Below, in pieces: positions 45,007 to 55,900 of a stretch of 64,000 bases of DNA (its first letter is position 1; the number at the start of each line of letters is the position of its first letter). The stretch spans positions 4,971,001-5,035,000 of the forward strand of contig NZ_CP101417.1 of the NCBI RefSeq assembly GCF_024339125.1. Reading direction: 5' to 3'. Origin of the DNA: Xanthomonas hortorum. Its GTDB lineage: Bacteria; Pseudomonadota; Gammaproteobacteria; Xanthomonadales; Xanthomonadaceae. Below the pieces are notes generated by a model. The model had not been told where the DNA came from. It searched no databases and saw only the letters and a list, made by a program, of their open reading frames with translations. The position numbers were made by a program, and so were the translations under genes.

Positions 45007-45615
45007 TCAGTCCGCGTCCACCCAGCCACGCTGTTGTGCGGCTGCCAGGTCGGCGGGCGTGTCCACGTCCAGCGCGAGTGCCGGTGCGCTCACGCAGCCC
45101 AGCGTCTGCACGTCCAGGCTGGCGAACAGGCCGCGCAGGCCGCTATCGGCCTGCAACGGCACATCTGCCCACGCGGCATGCGTCACCACTGCGGGGATGC
45201 CACGTACCCCGGCGTAGCCGCTGGTGGCGCACCCCGAGGCTGCATGACCGGCCTCTTCGAGTAGCGCACGCAGATGCGGTGCGTCCAGCGCGGGTTGGTC
45301 GCAGCCCAGGATCAGGCTGCGCCGCAGCGTTGTGTCGTCCTGCACGTAGTGCCGTAGCGCGGCCAGGCTGGAGCCCATGCCTGCAGACCAGTCGCCGTGC
45401 CGCAGCACTTCCACCTCCAGACCTTGCAGGACATCGGTCAGTGCGTCGGCCTCTGCGCCCAGCACCACCACGCAACGGCGCGGCGAGGTCTGCAGCGCGA
45501 GACGCGCGAAGCGACGCAACAGTGGCTCGCCATCGCGCATCAGCAATTGTTTTGCCCGGCCCAGACGACGGCCGGCGCCTGCGGCGAGTATCAGTGCAGC
45601 ATGATCGCTGCTCAT
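45007..45615 (-). CDS. MocA-like molybdenum cofactor cytidylyltransferase
   Basis: 202 aa from the ATG at 45615 (MSSDHAALILAAG); the frame is open to 45699. The nucleotidyltransferase signature is LILAAGAGRRLGRAKQLLMRDG, with GCDQPALDAPHLRAL as metal-binding region and GVRGIPAVV near the middle. KQLL after the GR-G-K loop favours the CTP-using MocA branch over MobA. MocA makes the molybdopterin cytosine dinucleotide that Pao/Xdh-type enzymes need. It lies downstream of the pao operon on the same strand, 436 bp away. Confidence 0.85.
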   Translation of the reverse strand: MSSDHAALILAAGAGRRLGRAKQLLMRDGEPLLRRFARLALQTSPRRCVVVLGAEADALTDVLQGLEVEVLRHGDWSAGMGSSLAALRHYVQDDTTLRRSLILGCDQPALDAPHLRALLEEAGHAASGCATSGYAGVRGIPAVVTHAAWADVPLQADSGLRGLFASLDVQTLGCVSAPALALDVDTPADLAAAQQRGWVDAD

Positions 45616-46050
45616 GCGCTCGATGCCGTCGTGCGTGGCGAAGAACCTCGCGGTATCGGCTGTGAATCGCGTCGTGAACGGCTTATCTGCCCATTGCAAA
45701 TGGGTGCCATGCTTGCATGCGACGGACCTTGGTCAGCGTCGCGAGATGCGTCGTCATCGTGATCAGAAAATACGGTCATGGCGACGTCGCGCGTAGTGGA
45801 GATGCGCTCAGCGTAGAGATCCGACTGTGCGTGCGGGGTGACTACGTGGCGCGTGTCTGCGGCACTTGTTGGCAAGGAATCCGCGCGCCGGGAGCGACGC
45901 GGCTAAACCAACCAATGCCCAATAATACATATTAGAAATAATTCAAATTAAAGCAGCCTCTTGCCCGGCTGACACTCGGTGTTTCTGCTTTTTCAAGCAA
46001 CCGTCAATGGTGAGCATCCGTGCGCTGATCTGGCGCAGCGGCCTATCGCC
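45616..46050. other. Intergenic stretch between mocA-like gene and paoD
   Basis: No credible gene. An AT-rich patch (45921-45960, with TTAGAAATAATTCAAATTAAAG) stands out from the GC-rich surroundings and could hold a promoter or terminator, but no clear hexamers or stems were seen. Confidence 0.4.
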
Positions 46051-47100
46051 TTACGCACTTCGTGCAGCAATACCGCGAGCCAACCCACCACTTCCCACCG
46101 CAGCAGCCTGCAGATCGGCGACCGCCTGCGTGGCCTCGGCGACGATGCCGAGCGCGATGGTGTGCGGCGACGAGCGTCCCATGCGCCAACCAGCGGGTAC
46201 TCGTACACGCGCCAACGCTGCGTCGTCGTGGCCGAGCGCGCGCAGTGCCTGCAGACGCGCTTCGCGTTTGTGCCGGCTACCCAGAATGCCGATACAGGCG
46301 ACGTTGGATGCGAGCCCACGATGCGCGACCTGCAGATCGATATCGCTGTCGTGGGCCAGGCTGTACAACGCGCTGTCTGCATCCAGCACCACATCCTGCA
46401 ACGCCTCGCTCAACGCGCGGCGATCGTAGTGTTCCGGGGCCAGGCCAGGCGGTGGTTCGCTGGGACCATGCGGTCGCAGCACGCGCAGCTCGATGCCCAT
46501 CTGGCTGGCCAGGGTCACCAACACCAGCAGCGCAGGATCGGCGCCGACCAATATCAATCGCAATGGCGGCCGATGCGTGCGCAGGAATTCGCTGGCGCGT
46601 ACATCCTGCGTATTCGCCGGGTAGCGCACTGCGCCGGACTCTCGATCCAGCGCGACGTGGAACGCGCGGCGATGCTGACGCGCATTGCGCCAGCGCGCCA
46701 GATGCTCGCCCAGATCCGGCACCGGCCAGACCAGCACGCCGATGCGTCCGCCACAGCTGAGCTGGATGTCGAGCACCTCGCTGCCCTCGCCGTAATCGAG
46801 CCAACGCGGCTGGCCGTCGCGCAGTGCCGCGATGGCTTCGTGCGCCACCGCCGCTTCCACGCACCCGCCGGAGACGTAACCGGCCACCCGGCCGTCTGCG
46901 CTGATCGCCATCTCGCTGCCCAATGGGCGCGGCGACGAGCCTTGCACATCGATCAGCGTGGCGATCGCCACCCGCTGCCCTGCCCGATGCCAGGCGGTGA
47001 GCGTGGGCAGCAAATCGTCGTGCAACGCATAACTCGGCCATGCCGGCCATGCCGGCTCAGCCGGCGGCGCATGCGCGACCGGGGCCACCAACGCACTCAC
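46051..47100 (-). CDS. paoD: XdhC/PaoD-family molybdoenzyme maturation factor
   Basis: 349 aa from a GTG at 47100 that overlaps the paoC stop (GTGA). The XdhC domain has IATLIDVQGSSPRPLGSEMAI and the conserved GYVSGGCVEAAV; the C-terminal Rossmann part has LRLILVGADPALL and CIGILGSRHKREAR. Such proteins bind the molybdenum cofactor and help sulfurate and insert it into the large subunit. Gene order matches E. coli paoABCD exactly. Confidence 0.9.
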   Translation of the reverse strand: MSALVAPVAHAPPAEPAWPAWPSYALHDDLLPTLTAWHRAGQRVAIATLIDVQGSSPRPLGSEMAISADGRVAGYVSGGCVEAAVAHEAIAALRDGQPRWLDYGEGSEVLDIQLSCGGRIGVLVWPVPDLGEHLARWRNARQHRRAFHVALDRESGAVRYPANTQDVRASEFLRTHRPPLRLILVGADPALLVLVTLASQMGIELRVLRPHGPSEPPPGLAPEHYDRRALSEALQDVVLDADSALYSLAHDSDIDLQVAHRGLASNVACIGILGSRHKREARLQALRALGHDDAALARVRVPAGWRMGRSSPHTIALGIVAEATQAVADLQAAAVGSGGLARGIAARSA

Positions 47101-49304
47101 GCGCGCAGCAACTCGGGCATGTGCGGCAGCAGCTTGTCGAGCGTGACCGGATAATCGCGCACGCGCACGCCGGTGGCGTTGTAGACCGCATTGGCGATGG
47201 CCGCAGCGACGCCACAAATGCCCAACTCGCCCACGCCCTTGGCCTTCATCGGCGAGGACATCGGGTCGCTTTCTTCGAGAAAAATCACTTCCTGATGCGG
47301 GATGTCCGCATGCACCGGCACTTCGTAACCGGCCAGATCGTGATTGACGAAAAAGCCCAGCCGCTTGTCGACCGCCAGCTCTTCCATCAAGGCGGCACCT
47401 GCGCCCATGGTCATGCCGCCGATCACCTGGCTGCGCGCCGATTTGGGGTTGAGGATGCGTCCGGCGGCGCACACCGCGAGCATGCGCCGGATGCGTACCT
47501 CTGCAGTGGCGATATCCACGCCGACTTCGACAAAGTGCGCACCGAACGTGGAGAGCTGATGCGTCTTGGACAAATCACCGAACTCGATCTTGTCTTCCAC
47601 CACCAACGCACCGTTGGCCGCCGCATCACCCAGCGCGATGCGCTTGCCGCCTGCGCGTACATGGCCGTCGGCGAATTCGGCCTTGGCCGGGTCCAGACCG
47701 AGTTGCTTGGCAACGGCTTCGCGCAGCTTCACCGACGCTGCATACACGCCGGCCGTCGAGCTATTGGCGCCCCACTGACCGCCGGAACCGGCCGATGCCG
47801 GAAAGCTGGAATCGCCCAGGCGCACATCCACCCAATCCAGCGGCACGCCCATCATTTCCGCAGCAGTCTGCGCAATGATGGTATAGGAGCCGGTGCCGAT
47901 ATCGGTCATGTCGGTTTCCACCACCACGCGCCCGCCCTGCTCCAGGCGCATGCGCGCGCCGGAGGTCATCGCCGGTGAATTACGGAATGCGGCCGCCACC
48001 CCCATGCCAACCAACCAGCGACCATCACGGGTGCTGGCTGGCTTGGCCTTGCGCTTGGACCACTCGAACCGCTTGGCGCCGTCTTCCAGACACTTGACCA
48101 ATTGCCGCTGCGAGAACGGACGCTGCGGGTTTTCAGGATCCACCTGGGTGTCGTTGACGATGCGGAACGTGACCGGATCCATGTCGAGCTTTTCGGCCAT
48201 TTCGTCCATCGCCACTTCCAGCGCCATCAAGCCCGGTGCCTCGCCAGGCGCGCGCATGGCGTTGCCTTCCGGCAGATCCAGCACGGCCAGACGCGTGGCG
48301 ATCAGGCGATTGGCACCGGCATACAGCAACTGCGTCTGCGCAGCGGCGTTCTCGGCACCGCCCTCAAGCAAATCGCCGGACCAGCTTTCATGCGCGATCG
48401 CGGTGATCTTGCCATCGCGCTGCGCACCGATACGGATGCGCTGCAGGGTGGCCGGGCGATGCGTGGTGTTGTTGAAGATCAGCGGCCGCGGCAACATCAC
48501 CTTGACCGGGCGCCCCACCTGGCGGGCAGCCAACGAGGCCAGCACCGCATCGGCGCGCAGGAACAATTTTCCACCGAAGCCACCACCGATATACGGCGAC
48601 ATCAAGCGGACGTTTTCGCGCGGAATATTCAGCGTCTTCGCCAGATCGCCCGCGCTCCAGTTGATCATCTGATTGGAGGTCCAGACGCTGAGCTTGTCGC
48701 CTTCCCACTGTGCGATCGATGCATGCGGCTCCATCATCGCGTGCGAATGGTCGGGCGTGGTGTATTCGGCATCCAGCTGCACCGGTGCGGCTGCAAAGGC
48801 GCCGGCGAAGTTACCGACTGCACTATTCGGCGCGCCGCCTTCCTTGGTGACCTTGGCGCCATCGCGTGCTTTTTCCAGATCGTAGGCGCCAACATGGCGA
48901 CCGTAGTCGACCTTGATCAGCTGGCCTGCGGCACGCGCCTGTTCGAAAGTCTCGGCAACCACCACGGCAATGGCCTGGTGATAGTGCTGAATCTCCGGCC
49001 CGCCCAGCAATTTGGCCGTGTTGTATTTGCCTTTGTCCAGCTTGCCGGCGTTCTGCGCAGTGACGATGCCCAGCACGCCGGGTGCATTGCGTGCAGCGCT
49101 CAGATCGATGCTGCGGATGGTGCCTTTGGAGATGCCTGCACCGATGACATGGCCGTAGGCCGCGCGAGCAGGCAGGTCGTGGTGTTCGTACGCATACGGC
49201 GCCTGGCCGGTGGTCTTGAGCGGACCATCGATGCGATCGACAGGCTTGCCGACGACCTTGAGTTGATCGATGGGATTGGTACCGGCGGGAGTGTCGAATT
49301 TCAT
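47097..49304 (-). CDS. paoC: Aldehyde oxidoreductase molybdenum-binding subunit PaoC
   Basis: 735 aa, close to E. coli PaoC (732). Xanthine-oxidase fold: VVGKPVDRIDGPLKTTGQAPYAYE start, cofactor contacts in YIGGGFGGKLFLRAD and MRAPGEAPG, GTGSYTIIAQ and GSGGQWGANSS, and the catalytic Glu in MKAKGVGELGICG near the C-terminus. It oxidises aldehydes in the periplasm together with PaoA and PaoB. It starts one base after the paoB stop, so it is strictly coupled. Confidence 0.95.
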   Translation of the reverse strand: MKFDTPAGTNPIDQLKVVGKPVDRIDGPLKTTGQAPYAYEHHDLPARAAYGHVIGAGISKGTIRSIDLSAARNAPGVLGIVTAQNAGKLDKGKYNTAKLLGGPEIQHYHQAIAVVVAETFEQARAAGQLIKVDYGRHVGAYDLEKARDGAKVTKEGGAPNSAVGNFAGAFAAAPVQLDAEYTTPDHSHAMMEPHASIAQWEGDKLSVWTSNQMINWSAGDLAKTLNIPRENVRLMSPYIGGGFGGKLFLRADAVLASLAARQVGRPVKVMLPRPLIFNNTTHRPATLQRIRIGAQRDGKITAIAHESWSGDLLEGGAENAAAQTQLLYAGANRLIATRLAVLDLPEGNAMRAPGEAPGLMALEVAMDEMAEKLDMDPVTFRIVNDTQVDPENPQRPFSQRQLVKCLEDGAKRFEWSKRKAKPASTRDGRWLVGMGVAAAFRNSPAMTSGARMRLEQGGRVVVETDMTDIGTGSYTIIAQTAAEMMGVPLDWVDVRLGDSSFPASAGSGGQWGANSSTAGVYAASVKLREAVAKQLGLDPAKAEFADGHVRAGGKRIALGDAAANGALVVEDKIEFGDLSKTHQLSTFGAHFVEVGVDIATAEVRIRRMLAVCAAGRILNPKSARSQVIGGMTMGAGAALMEELAVDKRLGFFVNHDLAGYEVPVHADIPHQEVIFLEESDPMSSPMKAKGVGELGICGVAAAIANAVYNATGVRVRDYPVTLDKLLPHMPELLRA

Positions 49305-49305
49305 A

Positions 49306-50256
49306 TCAGGCCCTCGTGTCGGCCAGGATCGCGGTCAAGGTGCGCTCCACCAGCGGCAGCTTGAATGCATTGTGTTCGGTCGGCTGTGCGCCATCGAGCA
49401 ACACAGAGGCGATGGCACGCGCACCTTGGCGCGACTGCGCTTCGGCGGCTTCGCTGCGCCACGGTTTATGCGCAACGCCACCCACACCCACACGTGCGCT
49501 GCCGTCGCGCTGCACGACTGCTGCAACCGACACCAATGCAAACGCATACGACGCGCGGTCGCGCACCTTGCGATAGACATGCGTCCCGCCAATCGGCTTG
49601 GGCAAGCTCACCGCGGTGATCAGCTCACCGCGTTCCAGTACGGTTTCCAGATGCGGTGTCTTGCCGGGCGCGCGATAGAACTCGGACAACGGCACGGCAC
49701 GCGTCTGCCCATCGGGGCGTACTGTTTCCACCACCGCATCCAGCACGCGCATCGCAATCGCCATGTCGCTTGGATGGGTGGCGATGCAGTCTTCGCTGAC
49801 ACCGATCACTGCAAGCTGCCGGTTGAAACCGCCGATCGCCGCGCAGCCGCTGCCAGGCAGGCGCTTGTTGCACGGCTGATTGGTGTCGTAAAAATACGGG
49901 CAGCGGGTACGCTGCAGCAGATTGCCGGCGGTGGTCGCACGATTGCGCAACTGCCCCGAGGCACCTGCCAACAATGCGCGCGACAACAGTGCGTAATCGC
50001 GACGAACGCGCGCATCCGCAGCCAGATCGGTATTGCGCACCAGCGCACCGATCCGCAGGCCACCCTCCGGCGTAGCGTCGATCGTGTCCAGGCTCAGGCC
50101 GTTGACATCGATCAGGTGCGAGGGGGTTTCGATCTGCAGCTTCATCAGATCCAGCAGGTTCGTACCGCCTGCGATGAACTTGGCGCCCGGCTGAAGCGCA
50201 GCCTTGGCCGCAGCATCGGCCGGCGAGGTGGCGCGCTCGTAACTGAAGGCCTTCAT
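49306..50256 (-). CDS. paoB: Aldehyde oxidoreductase FAD subunit PaoB
   Basis: 316 aa (E. coli PaoB 318). FAD-binding motifs [15 protein letters not shown] and [17 protein letters not shown] Cys-rich loop [20 protein letters not shown] corresponds to the extra [4Fe-4S] site of PaoB-type subunits. The ATG overlaps the paoA stop (ATGA). Confidence 0.95.
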   Translation of the reverse strand: MKAFSYERATSPADAAAKAALQPGAKFIAGGTNLLDLMKLQIETPSHLIDVNGLSLDTIDATPEGGLRIGALVRNTDLAADARVRRDYALLSRALLAGASGQLRNRATTAGNLLQRTRCPYFYDTNQPCNKRLPGSGCAAIGGFNRQLAVIGVSEDCIATHPSDMAIAMRVLDAVVETVRPDGQTRAVPLSEFYRAPGKTPHLETVLERGELITAVSLPKPIGGTHVYRKVRDRASYAFALVSVAAVVQRDGSARVGVGGVAHKPWRSEAAEAQSRQGARAIASVLLDGAQPTEHNAFKLPLVERTLTAILADTRA

Positions 50257-50903
50257 GCGCGGTCCCCGGCGACATCGTTGATCGCGTCGACAATGTTGGA
50301 ATAGGCGCCGCAGCGGCAAATATTGCCGCTCATGCGTTCCTGCAGTTCGGGAGTGGTGAGCCTGGTCTTGCCGGTGAGATCTTCAGTGACGTGGCTGGGA
50401 ATGCCGCGCTTGACTTCGTCCAGCACCGCCACCGCCGAACAGATCTGGCCCGGCGTGCAGTAGCCGCATTGATAGCCATCGTGTTTGACGAACGCGGCCT
50501 GCATCGGATGCAGCTTGTCGGGCGTTCCCAGTCCTTCGATGGTGGTGATCTTGCCGCCCTGATGCATGACGGCCAGCGACAAGCAGGAGTTCATGCGCTG
50601 CCCATCGACGATGACCGTACACGCACCGCATTGGCCGTGGTCGCAGCCCTTCTTGGTGCCGGTCAGGTGCAAGTGTTCGCGCAAGGCATCCAGCAACGTG
50701 GTGCGATTATCCAACGTCAATGTCACCGGCTTGCCGTTGACCTCGAACGCAACTTGGCTAGACGCATTGGCCGGTTCGACCGCTTGACGCTGCGACATCG
50801 CATTGGCGGCAGTCGCCGCCATCGAGTGGGTTGCGGCAACGCTGGCCGCCGACGCCGTGCCAGCGATCAATACCTCGCGACGGGTCATCTTGATGTCTCT
50901 CAT
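50253..50903 (-). CDS. paoA: Aldehyde oxidoreductase 2Fe-2S subunit PaoA, Tat-exported
   Basis: 216 aa from the ATG at 50903, chosen because GGAG lies nine bases upstream (an ATG at 50912 sits too close to it). The N-terminus has the twin-arginine motif TRREVLIAG and an Ala-rich hydrophobic stretch, so the complex should be exported folded. Two [2Fe-2S] clusters: [12 protein letters not shown] with C downstream, and [11 protein letters not shown] with CRCGAY. Reads almost collinear with E. coli PaoA. First gene of the operon. Confidence 0.95.
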   Translation of the reverse strand: MRDIKMTRREVLIAGTASAASVAATHSMAATAANAMSQRQAVEPANASSQVAFEVNGKPVTLTLDNRTTLLDALREHLHLTGTKKGCDHGQCGACTVIVDGQRMNSCLSLAVMHQGGKITTIEGLGTPDKLHPMQAAFVKHDGYQCGYCTPGQICSAVAVLDEVKRGIPSHVTEDLTGKTRLTTPELQERMSGNICRCGAYSNIVDAINDVAGDRA

Positions 50904-51351
50904 GGCTGGCATCTCCAACAATGCTGGCTTATTCAGTTCTTAAATAATGTGAAGCGTGGCCGGTCACAAGCGCGTGAGTAAGTGCCATCGGCGCGGGCTT
51001 GAACACGGAGGTGAAACACAGGGATGGACCGAGTTTAGTGCCGGTCTATGCGCGCATTGGCGGCATGTGGTGCATGCGCCTATGAACCCCGCTCATCATT
51101 GCGGCCAGGGATTTCACGACGTGTTCGCATACGCGCACCAGGCGTGTTTCTCGTCATCCAATCACACGCATGGTCGCTCGCAAGCAAGCCGGACAGTGCA
51201 ACCGTCGGCGATCAAATGACGGCTGCCGAGCACATGCGGAGACAATCACAGATTGGTGCAGCGCTCTTGAATGCCGTACAGCTGCGGTCCAGGGCAACGC
51301 GTACGCTGGCACACCCATTGCAGGGTCTTGGTGTCCAGACAGGTAGCCACC
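50904..51351. other. Divergent intergenic region paoA / diguanylate cyclase
   Basis: About 450 bp that must hold the promoters of both flanking transcription units. Short frames are unsupported. No clear operator or hairpin was recognised; the AT-rich TTCTTAAATAATGTGAAG at 50936-50953 is a plausible promoter area for paoA. Confidence 0.4.
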
Positions 51352-52836
51352 GTGACATCAGTCAGCAAGCAACGGCGACAACGTGCACAGCGCATTGCGC
51401 TGCACTTCGTGCTGATCGCCTCGTGGCTGCTACTGCTGGGTTCGGAGTACTGGTCGATCCACGAGGAACGCGCCACCGCGTTGCGCACCGCCGAAGCGCA
51501 GTCCTTGAATCTGGCCAACTCGCTTGCGCAGCATGCCGGCGACACCATGGCGATCGCCGATGCGGTGTTGTCGGGTCTGGTTGCGCGGGTAGAACACGAT
51601 CAGGCCTCGGCAGCCGCGCGATCAGCGATGCATGGATTTCTGGTGCGCGAGGCACGCCGCTCGGATCGGCTGCATGGCATTTTCATCTACGCCGCAGATG
51701 GCAGTTGGGTGAGTTCGTCGTTGAACAGCGCACCTAGAAAGCAGAACAATGCCGACCGCGCTTACTTCAAATATCACCGCGATCATCGCGATGCCTTGTC
51801 GCTGGTCGGCCCGCCCGTCCAAAGCCGTTCCGATGGCAGCTGGGTACTTACCCTGAGCCGGCGACTCAACACGCCCGGTGGCGAGTTTGCAGGGGTGGTG
51901 TTGGTCACGCTGCAACTGAAGTATTTCCAGAACTACTACAGCACTTTCGAAGTGGGCCCCAATGGCACGATCGGCATCATCAACGACGATGGCATCGTGC
52001 TGGTACGCCGGCCCGACAAACAGGGCGTGATCGGCACCTCGATCGCCGGCACCGCGATCTACGTCAACATCCGCGCACACAAACATGGCACTGCGACCTA
52101 TCGCTCACCAATCGACGGTGTGAAGCGCATTTCCAGCTTCGCTCCCGCACGCCCGTATCCGTTGACCGTGCTGACCGGTGTGTCGGTGGACGATGCATTG
52201 GCAACCTGGCGGCAATCCGCACGCCAGCGGATCGTGATCGCCACGCTGGGGTTTGCACTATTGCTGGCAGTCGGCCTCTGGCTGGATCTGCAATTGCGCC
52301 GCATGCATCGCAACGAAGCCAAACTCAGCTCCGAAGCCTGGGTGGACGCGCTGACCGGCATCGCAAACCGGCGTGCATTCGACTACCGGCTGTCGCGCGC
52401 GCTGCAGGACGCGGTGCGTCTGCAGGCACCGTTGTCGGTGCTGATGATCGATGTCGACCACTTCAAGCTCTACAACGACACCTATGGCCACGTGAACGGC
52501 GATGCCTGCCTGCGTTTGATCGCGCGTGCGATCGCCGAGTGTTCACGGCGCAGCGACGACATTGCCGCGCGCTATGGCGGCGAAGAGTTCGGCATGATCC
52601 TGCCGCACACCGACGCTGCCGGCGCGCTGCGCTTGGCCGATGCCGTGCGCAGCGCGGTCGCCGGGCTCGGCCTGATGCACCTGTCCAGCCCTACCAGCGC
52701 GCACGTCACCGTGAGCGTGGGCGCGGCGACGTTCGAACCGGGCGAAGCGCCACTGACACCCGACGCGTTCGTGCACGACGCCGACTCGGCGCTGTATCGC
52801 GCCAAGCAGAACGGGCGGGATCGGACGTCTGCCTGA
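51352..52836 (+). CDS. Membrane diguanylate cyclase (GGDEF)
   Basis: 494 aa if begun at the GTG at 51352 (VTSVSKQRRQRAQ); the frame is open further to 51271. Two membrane segments (about residues 14-30 and 294-312) flank a periplasmic sensor of the Cache/PDC type (LVGPPVQSRSDGSWVLTLSRRL). The GGDEF domain has DVDHFKLYND, active loop RYGGEEFGMILP and an RSDD I-site five residues before it, so synthesis of c-di-GMP with product inhibition is expected. No downstream partner. Confidence 0.92.
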   Translation: MTSVSKQRRQRAQRIALHFVLIASWLLLLGSEYWSIHEERATALRTAEAQSLNLANSLAQHAGDTMAIADAVLSGLVARVEHDQASAAARSAMHGFLVREARRSDRLHGIFIYAADGSWVSSSLNSAPRKQNNADRAYFKYHRDHRDALSLVGPPVQSRSDGSWVLTLSRRLNTPGGEFAGVVLVTLQLKYFQNYYSTFEVGPNGTIGIINDDGIVLVRRPDKQGVIGTSIAGTAIYVNIRAHKHGTATYRSPIDGVKRISSFAPARPYPLTVLTGVSVDDALATWRQSARQRIVIATLGFALLLAVGLWLDLQLRRMHRNEAKLSSEAWVDALTGIANRRAFDYRLSRALQDAVRLQAPLSVLMIDVDHFKLYNDTYGHVNGDACLRLIARAIAECSRRSDDIAARYGGEEFGMILPHTDAAGALRLADAVRSAVAGLGLMHLSSPTSAHVTVSVGAATFEPGEAPLTPDAFVHDADSALYRAKQNGRDRTSA

Positions 52837-52980
52837 GTCAGCCGTCGCACGCATCCGAGGCCCACAAGTACCGCAATGGATGCAACGTCGTTTACCCACT
52901 TGTTCGACACGCTGATCCGCGACTAAAGCACCAACACGGCACCAGGGCGTCCCTCTCTGCAGCTTCCGGCCAGTGGACTC

Positions 52981-55900
52981 TCATCGCAGAGGTTGGCCAC
53001 GCGTTGCGGGATTCGCCCCGGCCAGAAACACCTGGGCTTGCCACGCTGCACCTAGCTCAATCATTGGTCGTGATGCCAGTTGGTCGTGATGCCAGAGCGC
53101 GGGAGTCTCTATTTCTCTTGGCCAGAGTTCATCCAGCGTCGGCACCTCGCGCAAACGGCCGCCCAGCATCACCGCGTCGATCTTTTGCGCGTTGCGGATA
53201 TCCAGGCGCGGGTCGGCCTGCAGGATCACCAGATCGGCCAGCTTGCCCGCCTCCAGGCTGCCCAGTTCCGCACCGCGGCCGATGCTGCGCGCACCACCCA
53301 GCGTGGCCGCCTGCAATACCTCGGCCGGGGTCATGCCACCCTCCACATGCGCCTGCATTTCCCAGTGCAGACCGGGTCCGGCGATCTCGCCATGCGAGCC
53401 CATCGCCACCAGCCCGCCCGCACGCTGGATACGCGCCACATCGCCGGCGATGCGCGGATAAAGCATCAGCGACGGATCGATCCAGCGCTGCGACTGCACC
53501 TGCTGCATGGCCACCTCGTACGGGCGCGTTGCGCGGAACGTGGCATCGCCTAGCGGCCGATCGCGGATGACGTAGTTGTTTTGCGCCGCAGGGCCACCGT
53601 TGGCGATCATCAGCGTTGCGTCATAACTTGTGCCACTGCGTGCCATCAGCTCGATCACGTCGCGGTACAGCGGTGTTGGCAGTGCGTGTTCGTGCCCGGC
53701 ATAGCCGTCCATGACTTGATTGAGGTCGAGTTTCAGCGCCAGCGAGCCCTCGCTGGTGGGGCGCATGCCCAGCTCGTGCGCGGCCTGCACCAGCCACTGG
53801 CGCTGGCGGCGATTGCCGACCAGATACTGTTTGACGGCGCGTGTGCGGTAGTGGTCGCGATAACGATGAAGCAAGGCGCGCGCCTCATCCAGCGAGGCGA
53901 TGCGGTTGAACGAGAACATCGCCATGCCGGTGGTCGGCGCGCGCGCACCCACTACCCTCCCGGCATCGACCAGATCCTGGTAGGCCAGCATGTCGATGCT
54001 CAGCGACGATGGATCGAAGGCGGTGGTGATCCCGTAAGCCAGTCGCGCGCGCAGGCCCCAAGGCCGCATGTCGAGCAGGTCGCGGCGAAAATCGGCGACG
54101 TGGTCGTGCACATCGATCAGGCCCGGAATGATGAAGCGCCCACTGACATCGCGCAGTTGCGCGCCGGCCGGCACTTCCACGCTGCCGCGCGGGCCGATCG
54201 CGGCGATGCGTCCATCGCGCACCAGCAGGTCGGCATCGGCAATGACCTCATCGCCACGCTGCGTGAGCGCAGTGGCGCCACGCAGCAGCAGCGTGCCGCT
54301 GGCCACATCACGCTGCACGTCCACCCTGGCTTGCACAACCTGCGTGTTCCGCCCTGGCGTTGGCACGTCTGCATCCCAGCCCGGCGCATCGGCAGCATGC
54401 AGGGCGATGTCGGCGCGTGCACGGCGGTAGACGCTGGAACCGATCGACCAGGTCATCGTGCGGCCGTCCGCACTCCACCCGAAATAATCCGCGCCAACAT
54501 CGGTGATGCGCCGATGGCGCATGCCCGGCGCCAGCAGATCGACCGTTGTTCCCTTCGCCGGCACCGGCAGCAGGTGCAACTGCTGGGCGACCTGGGCCAG
54601 CAGCCACTGGCCGTCGGGACTGATCCGCAGGTCGTCCACCGAGACGCTGCCGTCCTGGAAGTACCAACCCGGCCCCTTCACCACGATCGGTGCATCGGCA
54701 AGGCCGCTGCGCAGATCGATGCCGAGCAGGCCGCCGCTGCCCATCGCGTAAACGCGGTCAACATCCGCACCGAAGTGCAGCGTGCCGCCCAACGTCCCAC
54801 GATGGAGGATCCTGGCCTGGCCGCCCTGCGCAGACAGCCGTTGCAGCTGCGCCTCACGCACGCTGCCAAACACCATCGAGGCCTGCATGCGTGCCACATT
54901 GTCGGAGGCCACCACCAGCACGTCGCGCCCATCACGGGTAAACACCGGGTGGGTGTAGTACGCGCCAGGCCCGCGGCTGAGCTGGCGCGGCGCGGCGCCG
55001 CCGGGCGCCAGTGCCCAGACCTGGCCACCCTCCCCGCCTTCCCAGGTGACGTAGGTCAGCGCCTTGCCATCCGGCGCCCAGCTGGGATGGAAGGCCGGCA
55101 CATCGCCGGTGGGCAGCCGCTTCGGCAGCGCGCCACCTTCCATGTCCATCAGATAGAGCGCGCCCAACGCAGAGAACGCCACCCGCGTGCCGTCCGGCGA
55201 CACTGCAGGATCCTGGATCAGCCGCGCCTGGACCGGGCCTGTTTCCTGACGGATGTCGGCGCCGGTCAATGGCCCCAGCTCCAGATCGACCGACGCGATG
55301 AATCCAATCGCGCGGGGGGGCCTCACGATCCAGCGCGATGCGCTCGAAGCGGCCGTTGCGGCTCAGCAGCAGCGCACGTCCGTCGCGCGTGAAGGCATAG
55401 CGCGGCACCAGATCCTGCCAGCTCTGCGCCTGGCTCTGGTCGTGCTCGATCGGGAAGGCAATCCAGCGGTCCTCGCCGGTGGCGAGCGTGCGCAGGCGCA
55501 GACCGGTCTGGCCCTGCTGGCGGGTGGCGTAGGCCAGCTGCTTGCCGTCCGGCGAGAGCTGCGGTCTGAAATAGGTACCGGGAAACGGCCGGCGCCCCGG
55601 GACACCGGGCACTGGCAAGACCGTCTCTTCCCTGCCGGTGGCCAAGTCGCGTCGCACGATCGACCACAGCTCCAGCTCGGCACTGTCCTTGTCGCCGCTG
55701 CGGCGCGCTGCATAGAGCTGCTTGCCATCTGGCGACACCACCGCGCCCAGCGTGCTCTGGTCGCTGCCGGCGCCCTCCGCGCGGACCGGTGCGACCAGGC
55801 GTTCGCTGCCATCCAGTCCGTAACGCCACAGCTCGTAATCGTTGACCGACCAGCGGAAGCGGCTGGCGTACAGGGCGCTGCCATCGGGCGCCCAGGCCGG

